DNA of 64,000 nt from Endotrypanum monterogeii (taxonomy: Eukaryota > Euglenozoa > Kinetoplastea > Trypanosomatida > Trypanosomatidae). The notes beneath the pieces were generated by a model, which worked only from the letters and a program-made list of their open reading frames with translations, had not been told where the DNA came from and searched no databases. Below, piece after piece: positions 21,983-31,650 of this stretch; the first letter of the stretch is position 1, and every line of letters begins with the position of its first letter. The translations under genes and the position numbers were made by a program. The stretch lies in NCBI GenBank assembly GCA_000333855.2, contig KV784177.1, positions 1 through 64,000 of the forward strand, given 5' to 3'.

Positions 21983-23125
21983 ATGTCATCTTTGATACCA
22001 CTGAGTGCTACTGCGCAGCGGGTGAACATTTTGGAGTGCGGTCCCTGTGCGCTTCGCTACGCTATGCGAAATGCTAATTTGAAAGAGTGGACAGTGCCTC
22101 TGGCTGACCTCGCTGTGGATATGGTGGCTGGGTCCCTAAGTCTCACGAGCGCTTCCGAGGTTCTCGTTCCTGCCTCCCTGGTACACTACGTGGAGTCGAG
22201 AAGAGCAGAGAGAATAGAGACGTCCGCTAGCTTTCGGGGGGAATGGCCATGGCCATCGTGGGACGCAGCACTGGAGGAAAATCGTCTGGTGACGCTGACC
22301 AAGGCCCAAGAGGTGGGTCGACTCATAAACAGCGATTTTTTTCGCGGTGCATATCAGAACTTGTGCGTGCCTGTCCCATCCGGTCCCCTAGTGGCACGGC
22401 TAGGCTTTGACATTTCTGTGGACGCATTTTACGCAGATGTACTTCCAGGGGTGCTGGATGCAGTCACTAACCGTAACCGAGTACGGTGGCGTGCTTGGAT
22501 GCGATCAGCTCTTACATGTGCGTATGAAGGGACGCACGTACCACCTATACGTGTTGCCGACTACACGAGTCATCTGCTTCAGCAGCGAGGAGGATGTGAA
22601 AGCGTTATTTGGGAGGCCGCTGTAACGGGCCTGGCTCCCCGCTGGCTCGAGACGGCGTCCAAGACAGCTTTGGCCGTTGGTGTGCCCCCTGAATCGCTGG
22701 CGTTGGCACTACCAGAAGAATCTAGTAGCACCGCGCGACTATTGCACAAATCCGTCGAGGTGGGTATCACGTCGTGGACTTCTTGTGCGGCCGTCAGGAG
22801 CCCACTTTACCCCCAGACTTCCCCTTTAGCTTCACCGGAGTCGGTACAACTTTTTGTGATGGGTTGGAACTGTTCGTCGGCTCGTGCCCCACGGACGTGT
22901 GCCAAACGCGACGGTAGCGACGCCGCAGAGGAGTGTTTAGAGAGCTGCACTAAATTTGTGGACGCCGTCACGAAGCGTGTCTCAGCCGTTGAGGACCGCA
23001 ACGAGCGAGAGGCATGTTTTGGGAATCAGACCAACGACGACGGCGTGATAGCAGCCGGCGACCTCCCGTCTGAAGGAGGGAGGGAGAGGCAGCGAAGCAG
23101 CGGCAAAGAGCATGAGGTTGGGTAG
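21983..23125 (+). CDS. Conserved hypothetical protein with a possible internal frame switch
   Basis: The frame from the ATG at 21983 gives 380 residues; sequence upstream in frame starts only with TTG. The N-terminal part (about residues 1-155) reads as a globular domain. The last 100 residues are acidic, charged and probably disordered. I recognise no family. Between about 22460 and 22625 the +1 frame looks more coding than the annotated one. It reads VTEYGGVLGCDQLL, then MKGRTYHLYVLPTTRVICF and SSEEDVKALFGRPL, and ends at a stop at 22623-22625. It has clearly more G/C in third positions by my count. After that stop the annotated frame again looks genuine. The stretch could be a sequencing error, a pair of compensating indels, or chance. 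Confidence 0.6.
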   Translation: MSSLIPLSATAQRVNILECGPCALRYAMRNANLKEWTVPLADLAVDMVAGSLSLTSASEVLVPASLVHYVESRRAERIETSASFRGEWPWPSWDAALEENRLVTLTKAQEVGRLINSDFFRGAYQNLCVPVPSGPLVARLGFDISVDAFYADVLPGVLDAVTNRNRVRWRAWMRSALTCAYEGTHVPPIRVADYTSHLLQQRGGCESVIWEAAVTGLAPRWLETASKTALAVGVPPESLALALPEESSSTARLLHKSVEVGITSWTSCAAVRSPLYPQTSPLASPESVQLFVMGWNCSSARAPRTCAKRDGSDAAEECLESCTKFVDAVTKRVSAVEDRNEREACFGNQTNDDGVIAAGDLPSEGGRERQRSSGKEHEVG

Positions 23126-24286
23126 AGTCACCTCTGTTTTTCACTTTTGTTTACCTTCTCTCACCCACCTTATCTATACTCCCCTCCACACACACACACA
23201 CACACACACATACATCAATTGACTATAGCTGGTCTTAATTCCACGGCATTAACATCAATAAAAACGGCTTCCAGAACGTGGACCAATCGGCATCACCGCG
23301 TTGTAGGTTCCTGAGATTTGGCCGCCACGCACCCCACCTCGCGTATTATGATGATTAAGATGATGAATTTTTCCAGTTTCGTTGTTGTTGTTGCTGGCTT
23401 TTCTTTTCATTGTCCTGCCGTACGGGTATTGACCCAATACACTGACACAACCGGGGATTTTATCAGACGGAAGCGGTGCAAGCGTGCATTTGTGTGTGTG
23501 TGAGGGAGGGGGGAGCGACTATCAATACATTGTGTCGTAGTCAGGTCAAAAAGATCGTCATATTGTCGCCGTTCCTTAACTTTTTCGCCACACCCTTTCT
23601 CCCATATACGGGCAAGAAATATTGTGGATTCCAACTTCGTCGAAGGGGCGGTCGTGTTCAGCGACCTTTTCTGTTCCGTCGGCATTCACCGAAGCATAAT
23701 GGCACCAAGTGCTGCCCTGCGGCATACCGACTAGCGACGGCGACATGTTCCATGCTCAAAGGTATGCAATTTCATACTTATCGTCTTTGCACTCCACCCT
23801 TTCCTTTCTGATGTCCGCGAGAATTATTGTGTTGCTCCTACAGAAGCTCGTAAGCGCTACTCAAGTGGAGTACACATTTGTACCTCACCGGTTGTGTGCT
23901 TACCCTGGTTTTTGTACCAGTGTCTCTCTCTCTCTCTCTGTCTGTGTGTGTGTACTTCTCACTTACTCAAGGCGCTGTACGAAGACAAATTTATTCCTCG
24001 TCGGCATTCTACGAACCGCTGTACAATTACCGTTTCTGGAAAGAAGAAAGTGAAAAAGCGGGGGAGGGGGGGCCACTCTTGGCGCCTCTTTTCACTCACA
24101 GAGCAGCACACACACAGACACACAGACATCTGTCTATCCATCTATCTATCTATCTATCTATATAGATAGATAGATAGACATATAGATAGATATATTAAAT
24201 AATTATTGCTTGTCGTCGTCTGGACGAGAGAGATCTCATCGCCTTTGAACTCCGCAGCGCTTGCAGACATTACCCCCGTTGTGAGA
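23126..24286 (+). other. Intergenic region upstream of RRP44
   Basis: No gene seen. It contains a (CA)n tract at about 23187-23211, TC/TG repeats at about 23923-23953, a (CAGA)-type tract near 24105-24126 and the palindromic tetranucleotide repeat described separately. Confidence 0.5.
24127..24192. repeat. Palindromic (CTAT)n/(ATAG)n tetranucleotide repeat
   Basis: CTAT units run to about 24161 and switch at a TATA centre into ATAG units, which are their exact reverse complement. This gives a hairpin of roughly 20 or more base pairs. A further partial copy of the ATAG arm follows. It ends about 95 bp before the RRP44 ATG, so it may lie in the promoter-proximal untranslated region. Confidence 0.85.
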
Positions 24287-27265
24287 ATGTTTACCAAGAA
24301 ACGTGCCGCTGTTCACAATGTGCGCCACACTATCGACAGCTCCGTTAGCACCAGTGCCGGCGTAGTCACGCGCAAGGATATTGGCTGCGGGATCGTGAAC
24401 TGCCCCATATGCTCCAAGACGACTCTCCCAGGAGTGAGGGATCCGTGTATTCTCCCAACAGACACCATAGTTATACCCGATACGAACATTGTCCTACACA
24501 ATATGAATGCCATAGAGGATTCTCGGGTTCAAAACATAATTCTCCTCACAACAGTCATGAGTGAGGTTCAGAACCGCAACAAAGCGATATACGCTCGGCT
24601 GCAAAGACTCCTCGGTGATGAGAAGAAGCAGTGCTTTGTTTTTGCGAACGACCGACACGAGCAGACGCATTGCATTCGAAAGAAAGCGGAGTCTCCCAAC
24701 AATTTCAACGATCGCTCGATTCGAGTGGCGGCGCAGTGGTATGCGCGGCACATGGAGGCCGCGTTCCCGGGGACCGCAGGTCTATCGACGCCCGGCGTGG
24801 TTGTCGTTTCCCACGATAGGGCCTTCAGGCAAGCCATGGACGCGTCGGAGGAAGCCCAGAGAGCGAGAAACCTGTCCTGCGTGTCGCTGCGGGACTACAT
24901 CAAGCAAGTCATCTCCAATGACTCGGACTTGCTTGAAAAAATTCAGTTCGAGGAGCCGGAAGGCATGAAGGAGTCACCGGCAACGAGGCAGCTTTTCACG
25001 CCCCACCTCAGCATAACGGCGCTGGAGGCTGGCGTGCACGACGGGAGCCTTTACAAGGGAAAGTTGCGTGTAAGTGAAACGAGCTGTTTTTTCGGCTCCA
25101 TCCGCGGCAAGTTCGAAGGCCACAACTTCCAACAAATAGTGATACCAGGGCGTGCAAACATGAATCGCGCAATTCACGACGATATCGTGGCAGTGCACTT
25201 GTTGCCTGTCTCTGATTGGCGTGGGCCAAAGGGGGCGCAGCCTCTTCCAGAGAGTAGCAGCGAGGACGATGCCATTAAAGCCGGGTTCAGCCCCGCCGGC
25301 AAAGTTGTGGGTATCTTCTCATGCCAGCGACGGCCATTTTGTGGCAGTCTCGATGAGGCCGAGCTTGAGCAGGTGAAAGGGAACACATCAGGCAACGTTT
25401 CCATTCTTTTTCAGCCCAAGAATAATCGAATCCCGCGCATTCGTATCAGCACCCGACACGTGAAAGACTTGATGGACAAGCGTCTTAGCGTCGTCATCGA
25501 TGACTGGCCCATGTACAGCAGTTTTCCTGTGGGTCACTACGTTGAAGTCTTGGGCAAGATCGGTGACCGTGACACGGAGGCGACAGTGATTCTTTTGGAG
25601 AACGACGTCCCGCACTACGACTTCAGCGAAGCTGTTTATGACTGCCTCCCGAAAGGACAATGGACGGTAACGAAGGAGGAGCAGGCCAGGCGACTGGACC
25701 TGCGAGACTTGTGCGTTGTCAGTGTTGATCCACTGGGTTGTCGTGATATCGATGATGCGCTGCACTGCCGTGTCGTGAACGGCAACCACTTTGAGGTAGG
25801 CGTGCACATTGCAGACGTTACACACTTTCTGAGCGAGGGTACAGCCATGGATGAAGAGGCAGCAAAGCGCAGTACCAGCGTCTACTTAGTTGACCGACGC
25901 ATCAACATGCTCCCACAGCTGCTGACAGAGAATCTGTGCTCACTCGTCGAGAACGAGGACCGCTACGCCTTCTCGATATTATGGGAGTTTGACGAAAATC
26001 TCAATGTGGTGCGCGACTGGTTTGGCAAGACAATCATTCGCTCGCGCGGCGCCCTCTACTATGGTGACGCACAGCGTATGATCGACGACCCGGGCGACAA
26101 TTCCGATATTGCGGTCTCGCTACGACGGCTGATGCGCCTCAGCCAGCACTTCAAGGAGCAGCGCGAAAAGGACGGCGCTCTTTTTTTGGCTTCGCAAGAG
26201 TTTAAGTTTAAAGTGGACAACAACCACGTCAATCCAACCGATATGCAGGTGTACCAAACGTTTGAGGCAAACTCGATGATCGAGGAGTGGATGCTGTATG
26301 CCAATGCAGCAGCAGCAACGAAGGTGTATGAGTGCTATCCGCAGTGGACGTTGCTGCGCCGCCATGAACGACCTGCCGAGGGCGCCTTCGACACGCTCAA
26401 CGACGCTTTGTATAACAAGCTCCACGTCCGCCTCGATGACGCGACCTCGCTGACGCTGAACAAATCACTTGACAAGTGTGTAGATCCGCAGGATCCGTAT
26501 TTTAATAAACTCGTTCGCATTCTCACGACACGATGTCTTCGACAGGCGCAGTACTTTTCTAGTGGCGGAATCCCCAAGGATGAGTTCGGTCATTTCGGCC
26601 TTGCCATGTCCATGTACACCCATTTTACGTCGCCAATCCGCCGTTATGCCGACGTCGTTGTCCATCGTCAGCTGGCGGCTGCCATCGGCATCACAAGCGT
26701 AAGTGAGCAACACATGAACACGGATAAGATGGAGGCCATAGCGGAAAACCTCAATTACCGCCACGAACAGGCTCAGCGGGCAGGTCGCGACTCGCAGAAC
26801 TTGTTCACCGGTTTTTACCTGCGCAACTTCGAAGATGGGCAGATCCCTGAGGAGGAGGGCTATGTGGTGCGTCTCTCCGAAACACACGTGTTTGTACTTG
26901 TGCCCAAGTACGGCCAGGAGAGTCGCATTCCACGGGAGCAGCTGGAGACAGTTCCTGCTTTGTTAGATCGAGTTAAGGTCAGTATTCAACTAAAGAAGCA
27001 GGGCGATGTTATGCGCACAAAGCTCGTGTTTTGCCTCGTGGGCATGATGCGCGACGGTGAGGAAGGCGGTGTTTTAGTAGCCGACGATGAGGCGTACGAG
27101 ATAATTGAGGAAGGTGGGGAGGCCGTTGAGGATGCAGCGAAGGCACCGCAAGGTGACTTGACCGCATCTGCATCCGCAGGCGTCAGCGGAGTGGAGGCAT
27201 CCGAACCGGAGCTGAAACGAGCTAGAGCAGATGCTGTGGAGACTGCGGGTCTCGGCTCAGAGTAG
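24287..27265 (+). CDS. RRP44: RRP44/DIS3 exosome-type ribonuclease (PIN + RNB)
   Basis: A 992-residue nuclease, close to the usual DIS3 length. The ATG at 24287 is the first in frame. The N-terminus carries the CR3 cysteine motif (DIGCGIVNCPIC; Cys34, 39, 42), which contributes to exosome-core docking in other eukaryotes. A PIN endonuclease domain follows, with all four metal-binding acidic residues visible: Asp65 in PDTN, Glu93 in MSEV, Asp142 in NDRSIR and Asp177 in SHDRAF. Cold-shock-type OB regions lead to the RNB 3'-5' exonuclease domain, whose catalytic aspartates sit in VDPLGCRDIDDALH (481, 487, 489, 490). A conserved RNB segment FTSPIRRYADVVVHRQLAAA appears later, then an S1-like region and an acidic, Ala-rich tail. 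Both nuclease activities should be intact. It acts in rRNA maturation and RNA turnover in nucleus and cytoplasm. Confidence 0.95.
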   Translation: MFTKKRAAVHNVRHTIDSSVSTSAGVVTRKDIGCGIVNCPICSKTTLPGVRDPCILPTDTIVIPDTNIVLHNMNAIEDSRVQNIILLTTVMSEVQNRNKAIYARLQRLLGDEKKQCFVFANDRHEQTHCIRKKAESPNNFNDRSIRVAAQWYARHMEAAFPGTAGLSTPGVVVVSHDRAFRQAMDASEEAQRARNLSCVSLRDYIKQVISNDSDLLEKIQFEEPEGMKESPATRQLFTPHLSITALEAGVHDGSLYKGKLRVSETSCFFGSIRGKFEGHNFQQIVIPGRANMNRAIHDDIVAVHLLPVSDWRGPKGAQPLPESSSEDDAIKAGFSPAGKVVGIFSCQRRPFCGSLDEAELEQVKGNTSGNVSILFQPKNNRIPRIRISTRHVKDLMDKRLSVVIDDWPMYSSFPVGHYVEVLGKIGDRDTEATVILLENDVPHYDFSEAVYDCLPKGQWTVTKEEQARRLDLRDLCVVSVDPLGCRDIDDALHCRVVNGNHFEVGVHIADVTHFLSEGTAMDEEAAKRSTSVYLVDRRINMLPQLLTENLCSLVENEDRYAFSILWEFDENLNVVRDWFGKTIIRSRGALYYGDAQRMIDDPGDNSDIAVSLRRLMRLSQHFKEQREKDGALFLASQEFKFKVDNNHVNPTDMQVYQTFEANSMIEEWMLYANAAAATKVYECYPQWTLLRRHERPAEGAFDTLNDALYNKLHVRLDDATSLTLNKSLDKCVDPQDPYFNKLVRILTTRCLRQAQYFSSGGIPKDEFGHFGLAMSMYTHFTSPIRRYADVVVHRQLAAAIGITSVSEQHMNTDKMEAIAENLNYRHEQAQRAGRDSQNLFTGFYLRNFEDGQIPEEEGYVVRLSETHVFVLVPKYGQESRIPREQLETVPALLDRVKVSIQLKKQGDVMRTKLVFCLVGMMRDGEEGGVLVADDEAYEIIEEGGEAVEDAAKAPQGDLTASASAGVSGVEASEPELKRARADAVETAGLGSE

Positions 27266-28179
27266 TGGATGTTTGTATCATAGCACAAAGAGGTGTGACA
27301 ACGCAGCAGCGCGTCGCATTACGGGCTTCCTTGTTCTATGCCGCGTTAATAATAAAAAAAAACCCTCGACCGTTACATGAATCCCTGACTGCTGGACCTC
27401 ACACACACCTCACCTGGAATTTCCGTGCTGTTGTTTCTCTGTTCGTTGGGGAAGGGGGTGGACTGGTGTGTGATGGGGTGATACTTGTCTACTCACCACC
27501 TCGCCGTTTCCCCCCCCCCCCACCTGCCAAACCCCTTTCCCTTCTGTTCCCACTGTTTAATCGCGTAATCACATAGTAGGTAACTCAGTATGAAGAAAAA
27601 AAAAAACAAGTTAAAAAAACAAGTTGTGTCCAAGGCTCTATGTTGTGGGATCGCACATCCATCCATCCATCCATTCATACACTCCTTAGTTGTGCGGAGC
27701 AGGAGAAGCATGTCCCCCCCCCTCATCCCCTCCCCCCCCCTCCCCCCCCTCCCCCTCCCCCTCCCCTCCCTCCCCTCCCCTCCCTCCTCCCCCCCCTCCC
27801 CTCCCCTCCGACGCAAATCATCTCACGCTTTCCTCCCTCCTTCATCTTCACCCACCTTTATCGCTTGTCTCTGTTGCATCCTATAGGACCTTGTCTGCTG
27901 GTTGAGGTTAGACTAGGGAGTAGACACGGAGAAAAAAAAAATACTAATCGAAGGCCGAACCGAGTTCTGGTTTTGAGCACTCTTCTGTGTTCTACCTTTT
28001 TTTGTCTTCCCCTCCCCCGCTTCTCTTTCTCCTCCCACAGACACACAGATCAGCGTCTGTTCTCCTCGGTAGTTCTTTCGTTGGTACGGTTTTTTTTTTT
28101 TTGAAAATTGTTCTTCGGTGTAGACTGGTATCACAGTAGGGGAATCGCCGACGTTGGTCAGAGGCAGTGTGGATCCCGG
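27266..28179 (+). other. Intergenic region with long C-rich tract
   Basis: No gene seen. A CATC-type repeat lies at about 27657-27676. A nearly pure C/T tract with many CCCC runs spans about 27713-27810. Ordinary pyrimidine tracts follow at 27980-28035 and 28088-28102, the last probably forming the acceptor region for the gene at 28180. Confidence 0.5.
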
Positions 28180-31100
28180 ATGTCTGTGGTTCTCACGCAG
28201 CTGGTGCGGCGCCTAGCTGCACCGGCGGTGGCAACGTCTCTCGCAAAGGAGGAACTGTGCTTGTCGCTCGCCGCTGTCGCACAACTGCGGCCAAACTTTT
28301 TTTCGTCTACAGATGCAGAAAGTACCGCTACTTCACTATGCATAGAGGCTCTCGCACGTCGCAGCTTGCGCGTTTTGCCGTCGTGTACACCGCAAGAAGT
28401 GCGTATGATTGCTAATGGAGCCAACGCATTGCGGTGGTACTCGGTGCCGTCGCTGCGGATGACCGATGCTCTGGCACGCACTCTTCACACTCAACTGGTC
28501 AAGATGCATCGAGGGGGCACAACAATGCAAGCTTCGGGGAAGTTCAGGGTGCGACTGAGTGACATTTTGGCGGTTCTACACCTCGCGCTGGAGGCACAAG
28601 AATATTTCAGCCCCACCATTCACATGCTAGCCACTCAGCATGCCGTGGAAGTTGAGGGTCGGTCATCAGCTTTATCAACAGCGGTTGCCGACGAGTTTGT
28701 GGCCGTTGTCTGTGGATATCTCGGAGAACAGGATGGGGTGGCTGTGGTGGAGCGCTTGGTGAGGCGTCTAGAAACATCGGTGGCTGATGCCCAGAGTTCC
28801 CCTGGCCTCGACGTACTGAGGGCTTGTGTGCGCGAACGACCACTGAGAGTGGCCAGCAAGTGGACGTTGGCGTATGCGCGATGGATGCAGCAGCGCGATC
28901 ATCTTCTAAAGACTGTCTGCACATCGGTGGAGACACCCACGGCGGTGGAAGCAGTGAGCGGCGGTGTGATGCACCCGCGTGAGCAAAGAAAAGCGCGCTT
29001 TAGACTTTGGCAAATGACACTCTCTCTGCTTTGTGAAAAGAGAGGGGTTTCGGATGATGAGCTGCAGTGGGCGCTGCAGGCAGTAAAAATATTTCATATC
29101 CAGGATCCTGTTACGGTGTCGACTCTCGATAGGGCGGTGGCAGCTCGAGCAGTGTCGCCGACCTTGCCGAGCACCGTGCTTACTGAATATGAAAACAGTG
29201 TATATGCGCAAGCGCACCACTACCCCTGTGCTTTGGCTGCTTTCCAGGCGAAGGATAATGCCCTTGCAGAAGCTGGGGTAAGCGCAAAAGAAGTTAAGGG
29301 TATCCATATCTCTCCCTCATCTCTAAAGGGCGGTCATGCGCTGCAGCAGATTTCTGTTATCCGGCATGCGTACAAAGATGTCATGGGCGGTGCATTTGTT
29401 TCAGAGAAGGATTTGTTCCAGTTGAGCACTATTGTCAACACCTCCTGCGCGGACGAGGTAGCCATGGCCGCTTATATATTCGCTCGCGTACGAGAGGTGC
29501 CGTCGACCTTGGTCATGCTTTTATCCAAGTGCTTACAGTCCTTGACACTAGAGGGTGTTGTGGCACTGATCCGTGCGGACCGCGACGACCGTCAAGGTGC
29601 ATTGGGCACGGTGCTACAGACCTGTCTGGGTGATTCCGCTCATCTGCAAGAGTGTATCCTGTCTGCCTCCACTAAAGTACTCGTGGAGCTGTCTGAGGCT
29701 CTCGGGTGTCCACGTTCTCGGTGGACCGCGCCAAGCGATGAGACGATTGCGTTGGAAAAGCAGGTGGCCGACATGGTCGTTGCACACTTGTTACCTCAAG
29801 TAGAGCAGATGCCGCTTTCTCAGCTGCTCTGTGTGATGGCAATCGGCGACTACCGCCTCGCTGAGGTAGATGACCTTATGGTGGCCGTATGCGACCGTGT
29901 TGCCGACCAGTTGGCTCTAACAGAACCTGCACCACCTTTTGCCCTGTGTCTGGAGGCTCTAGCGTCTTTGCAATACGGCAACTGGAGGCACGAGCGGCTA
30001 CTGGACCGTATTGCCTCTGCGGCTTCAGCTCATTTACCTCATCTACTAGAGCTCCCTGCCAGTGCAGATGCGCTGTGTTTCTCCGATGTGCTGCGCTTTG
30101 CCACGATTCAGTTGAAGTATGGCTCACCGGAGTTAGCGGCGGTGAGCACAGGCCTACTGCAGAGGGTTCGTCACGGCAGTTGGGACTCAATTCCGCCGGC
30201 GCTGTTGATGACCGCAGCCCTTTTGGCCCTGGACAGCAGCACGCTTCTTGCATCTAGGACGGCGCTGGAGCTACCGCACGCGGTGGTGGCGTACTTGGGA
30301 GCGGGGCAACGCCTGCGTGGCACTATGACAGCTGACTTGGCTGTTGCTCTTGTTGAGCTGATTGAGCGAATCCCTGCCGTCGACTCAGAAAACGTGCAGG
30401 CACTCGTGATATCGGCACTGCCGATTGCCTTAGAGTTGCCCCCACAAGTTATCGCCCGGCTCCTGTCTGTGTGGCACCGAACCACTGGGGAGGCACCAGC
30501 GCCGACTGCAGAGTTGTCACCACAACTTTACAGCACCGTGAAGGCGCACGCCCTCGGCCTGCCCCCGGAAACCTTCACTGCTCTGTGCACTGTCGCCTCA
30601 CGTCCCGACTTCGATACAGTGCTTGCTAACCATCTTGTTGACATATTGCCGCGTATGGCTGACGCTCTCTCTGCTCACCAGCTGAGCTGCTGTGTGTTTG
30701 GCCTGGGGGAGATGACGGATGCAGGCCAGCGTCTTTCGCATCAAGTGATGACGGAGACTCTTTCCGATTATGTCGTGGACAACGTTGAGTTGTTCACCAG
30801 CGCACGAGATATAGCCGCCCTTCTTCACGGGTTTGCCAAGCTGCAGTGCACCAAGCGCAATCTCTACAGCGTGTTCGCCTCGCAACTTTTGCGCCGTCCC
30901 ATCATTGCAACGTTACAATTTTCCTCGATCAGTTTGCTTTTCTTCGCCTTCGGAAGCGTCAAGTTCGTGAACAAGGATCTCATGGACATTCTCTGTCGTG
31001 TCTTTGTTGACCAGGTAGACAGTCTCGTTGCCGCAGATGTTGTCATGTCGCTACGCGGACTGAGTCGCATGAGCATGTTGAACTCCACTTTTTACCAAAG

Positions 31101-31650
31101 GATCGGAAAGAGGGCGGCTGAGTTAGTCGATCAGCTCCCACTACAGGCACAGTGCGACCTCTTACACGCGTACGGTGCGGTGGAGGAAAGCCACGCGGAA
31201 CTCGCGGCGACGCTCTCGAAGAGCATTGCTGGTGCAGTGAGGTCGCTGCCCTCTGTATCCGCCGCTACTGATGTCTTGACGTCGCTGTGGCTCATGGGGG
31301 TTGACATGGTGTCGGACAATGATATTGCCAGGATTGTGGATCATGTGGTGCAGCACGCAGGCGAGCTGACTGGACCCGACATCATAAAATTGTGCTCCAT
31401 CACTCTCGATCAGAACTGGAATCTGCCAGGGCTCTTGGATGGTATGGCAGCGCGCGCCATCGCATTGCACAAGGCACAGCAACTAGAGGCCACTACCGCA
31501 CGCGCGGTGCTAGATACGCTGTCGTATCAACTGGTGTTCCATCAGGGGGCGCGTGTGCAACTCTCGCAGCTGGCTCGCACTGTAAGCAAAGAGGTTGTCC
31601 TCCTCTCAGAGGAGGAGCAGGAGCATCTCAACCTAATCACAAGCCACTGA
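28180..31650 (+). CDS. Large helical-repeat protein, probably mitochondrial
   Basis: A 1156-residue protein from the first ATG in the mature region (the upstream frame opens with TTG). The first 25 residues (MSVVLTQLVRRLAAPAVATS and following) form a basic amphipathic helix without acidic residues, typical of a mitochondrial presequence. The rest is composed of degenerate helical units of about 35-40 residues rich in Leu, Ala and Val. Recurring segments of the type 'L-x-x-L-A-x-L-x-Y' recall octotricopeptide, heptatricopeptide or FASTK-like RNA-binding solenoids. No RAP or PPR signature is clear by eye. Many trypanosomatid mitochondrial RNA-processing and ribosome-assembly factors look like this, so a role in mitochondrial RNA metabolism is a reasonable inference, not a demonstration. 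A SIDER-like repeat lies downstream, probably in its 3' UTR. Confidence 0.78.
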   Translation: MSVVLTQLVRRLAAPAVATSLAKEELCLSLAAVAQLRPNFFSSTDAESTATSLCIEALARRSLRVLPSCTPQEVRMIANGANALRWYSVPSLRMTDALARTLHTQLVKMHRGGTTMQASGKFRVRLSDILAVLHLALEAQEYFSPTIHMLATQHAVEVEGRSSALSTAVADEFVAVVCGYLGEQDGVAVVERLVRRLETSVADAQSSPGLDVLRACVRERPLRVASKWTLAYARWMQQRDHLLKTVCTSVETPTAVEAVSGGVMHPREQRKARFRLWQMTLSLLCEKRGVSDDELQWALQAVKIFHIQDPVTVSTLDRAVAARAVSPTLPSTVLTEYENSVYAQAHHYPCALAAFQAKDNALAEAGVSAKEVKGIHISPSSLKGGHALQQISVIRHAYKDVMGGAFVSEKDLFQLSTIVNTSCADEVAMAAYIFARVREVPSTLVMLLSKCLQSLTLEGVVALIRADRDDRQGALGTVLQTCLGDSAHLQECILSASTKVLVELSEALGCPRSRWTAPSDETIALEKQVADMVVAHLLPQVEQMPLSQLLCVMAIGDYRLAEVDDLMVAVCDRVADQLALTEPAPPFALCLEALASLQYGNWRHERLLDRIASAASAHLPHLLELPASADALCFSDVLRFATIQLKYGSPELAAVSTGLLQRVRHGSWDSIPPALLMTAALLALDSSTLLASRTALELPHAVVAYLGAGQRLRGTMTADLAVALVELIERIPAVDSENVQALVISALPIALELPPQVIARLLSVWHRTTGEAPAPTAELSPQLYSTVKAHALGLPPETFTALCTVASRPDFDTVLANHLVDILPRMADALSAHQLSCCVFGLGEMTDAGQRLSHQVMTETLSDYVVDNVELFTSARDIAALLHGFAKLQCTKRNLYSVFASQLLRRPIIATLQFSSISLLFFAFGSVKFVNKDLMDILCRVFVDQVDSLVAADVVMSLRGLSRMSMLNSTFYQRIGKRAAELVDQLPLQAQCDLLHAYGAVEESHAELAATLSKSIAGAVRSLPSVSAATDVLTSLWLMGVDMVSDNDIARIVDHVVQHAGELTGPDIIKLCSITLDQNWNLPGLLDGMAARAIALHKAQQLEATTARAVLDTLSYQLVFHQGARVQLSQLARTVSKEVVLLSEEEQEHLNLITSH

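Noticed and set aside
24206..24286. N-terminal extension of RRP44 upstream of the first ATG
   Set aside because: The frame opens with TTG. The CR3 and PIN domains are complete from the ATG at 24287.
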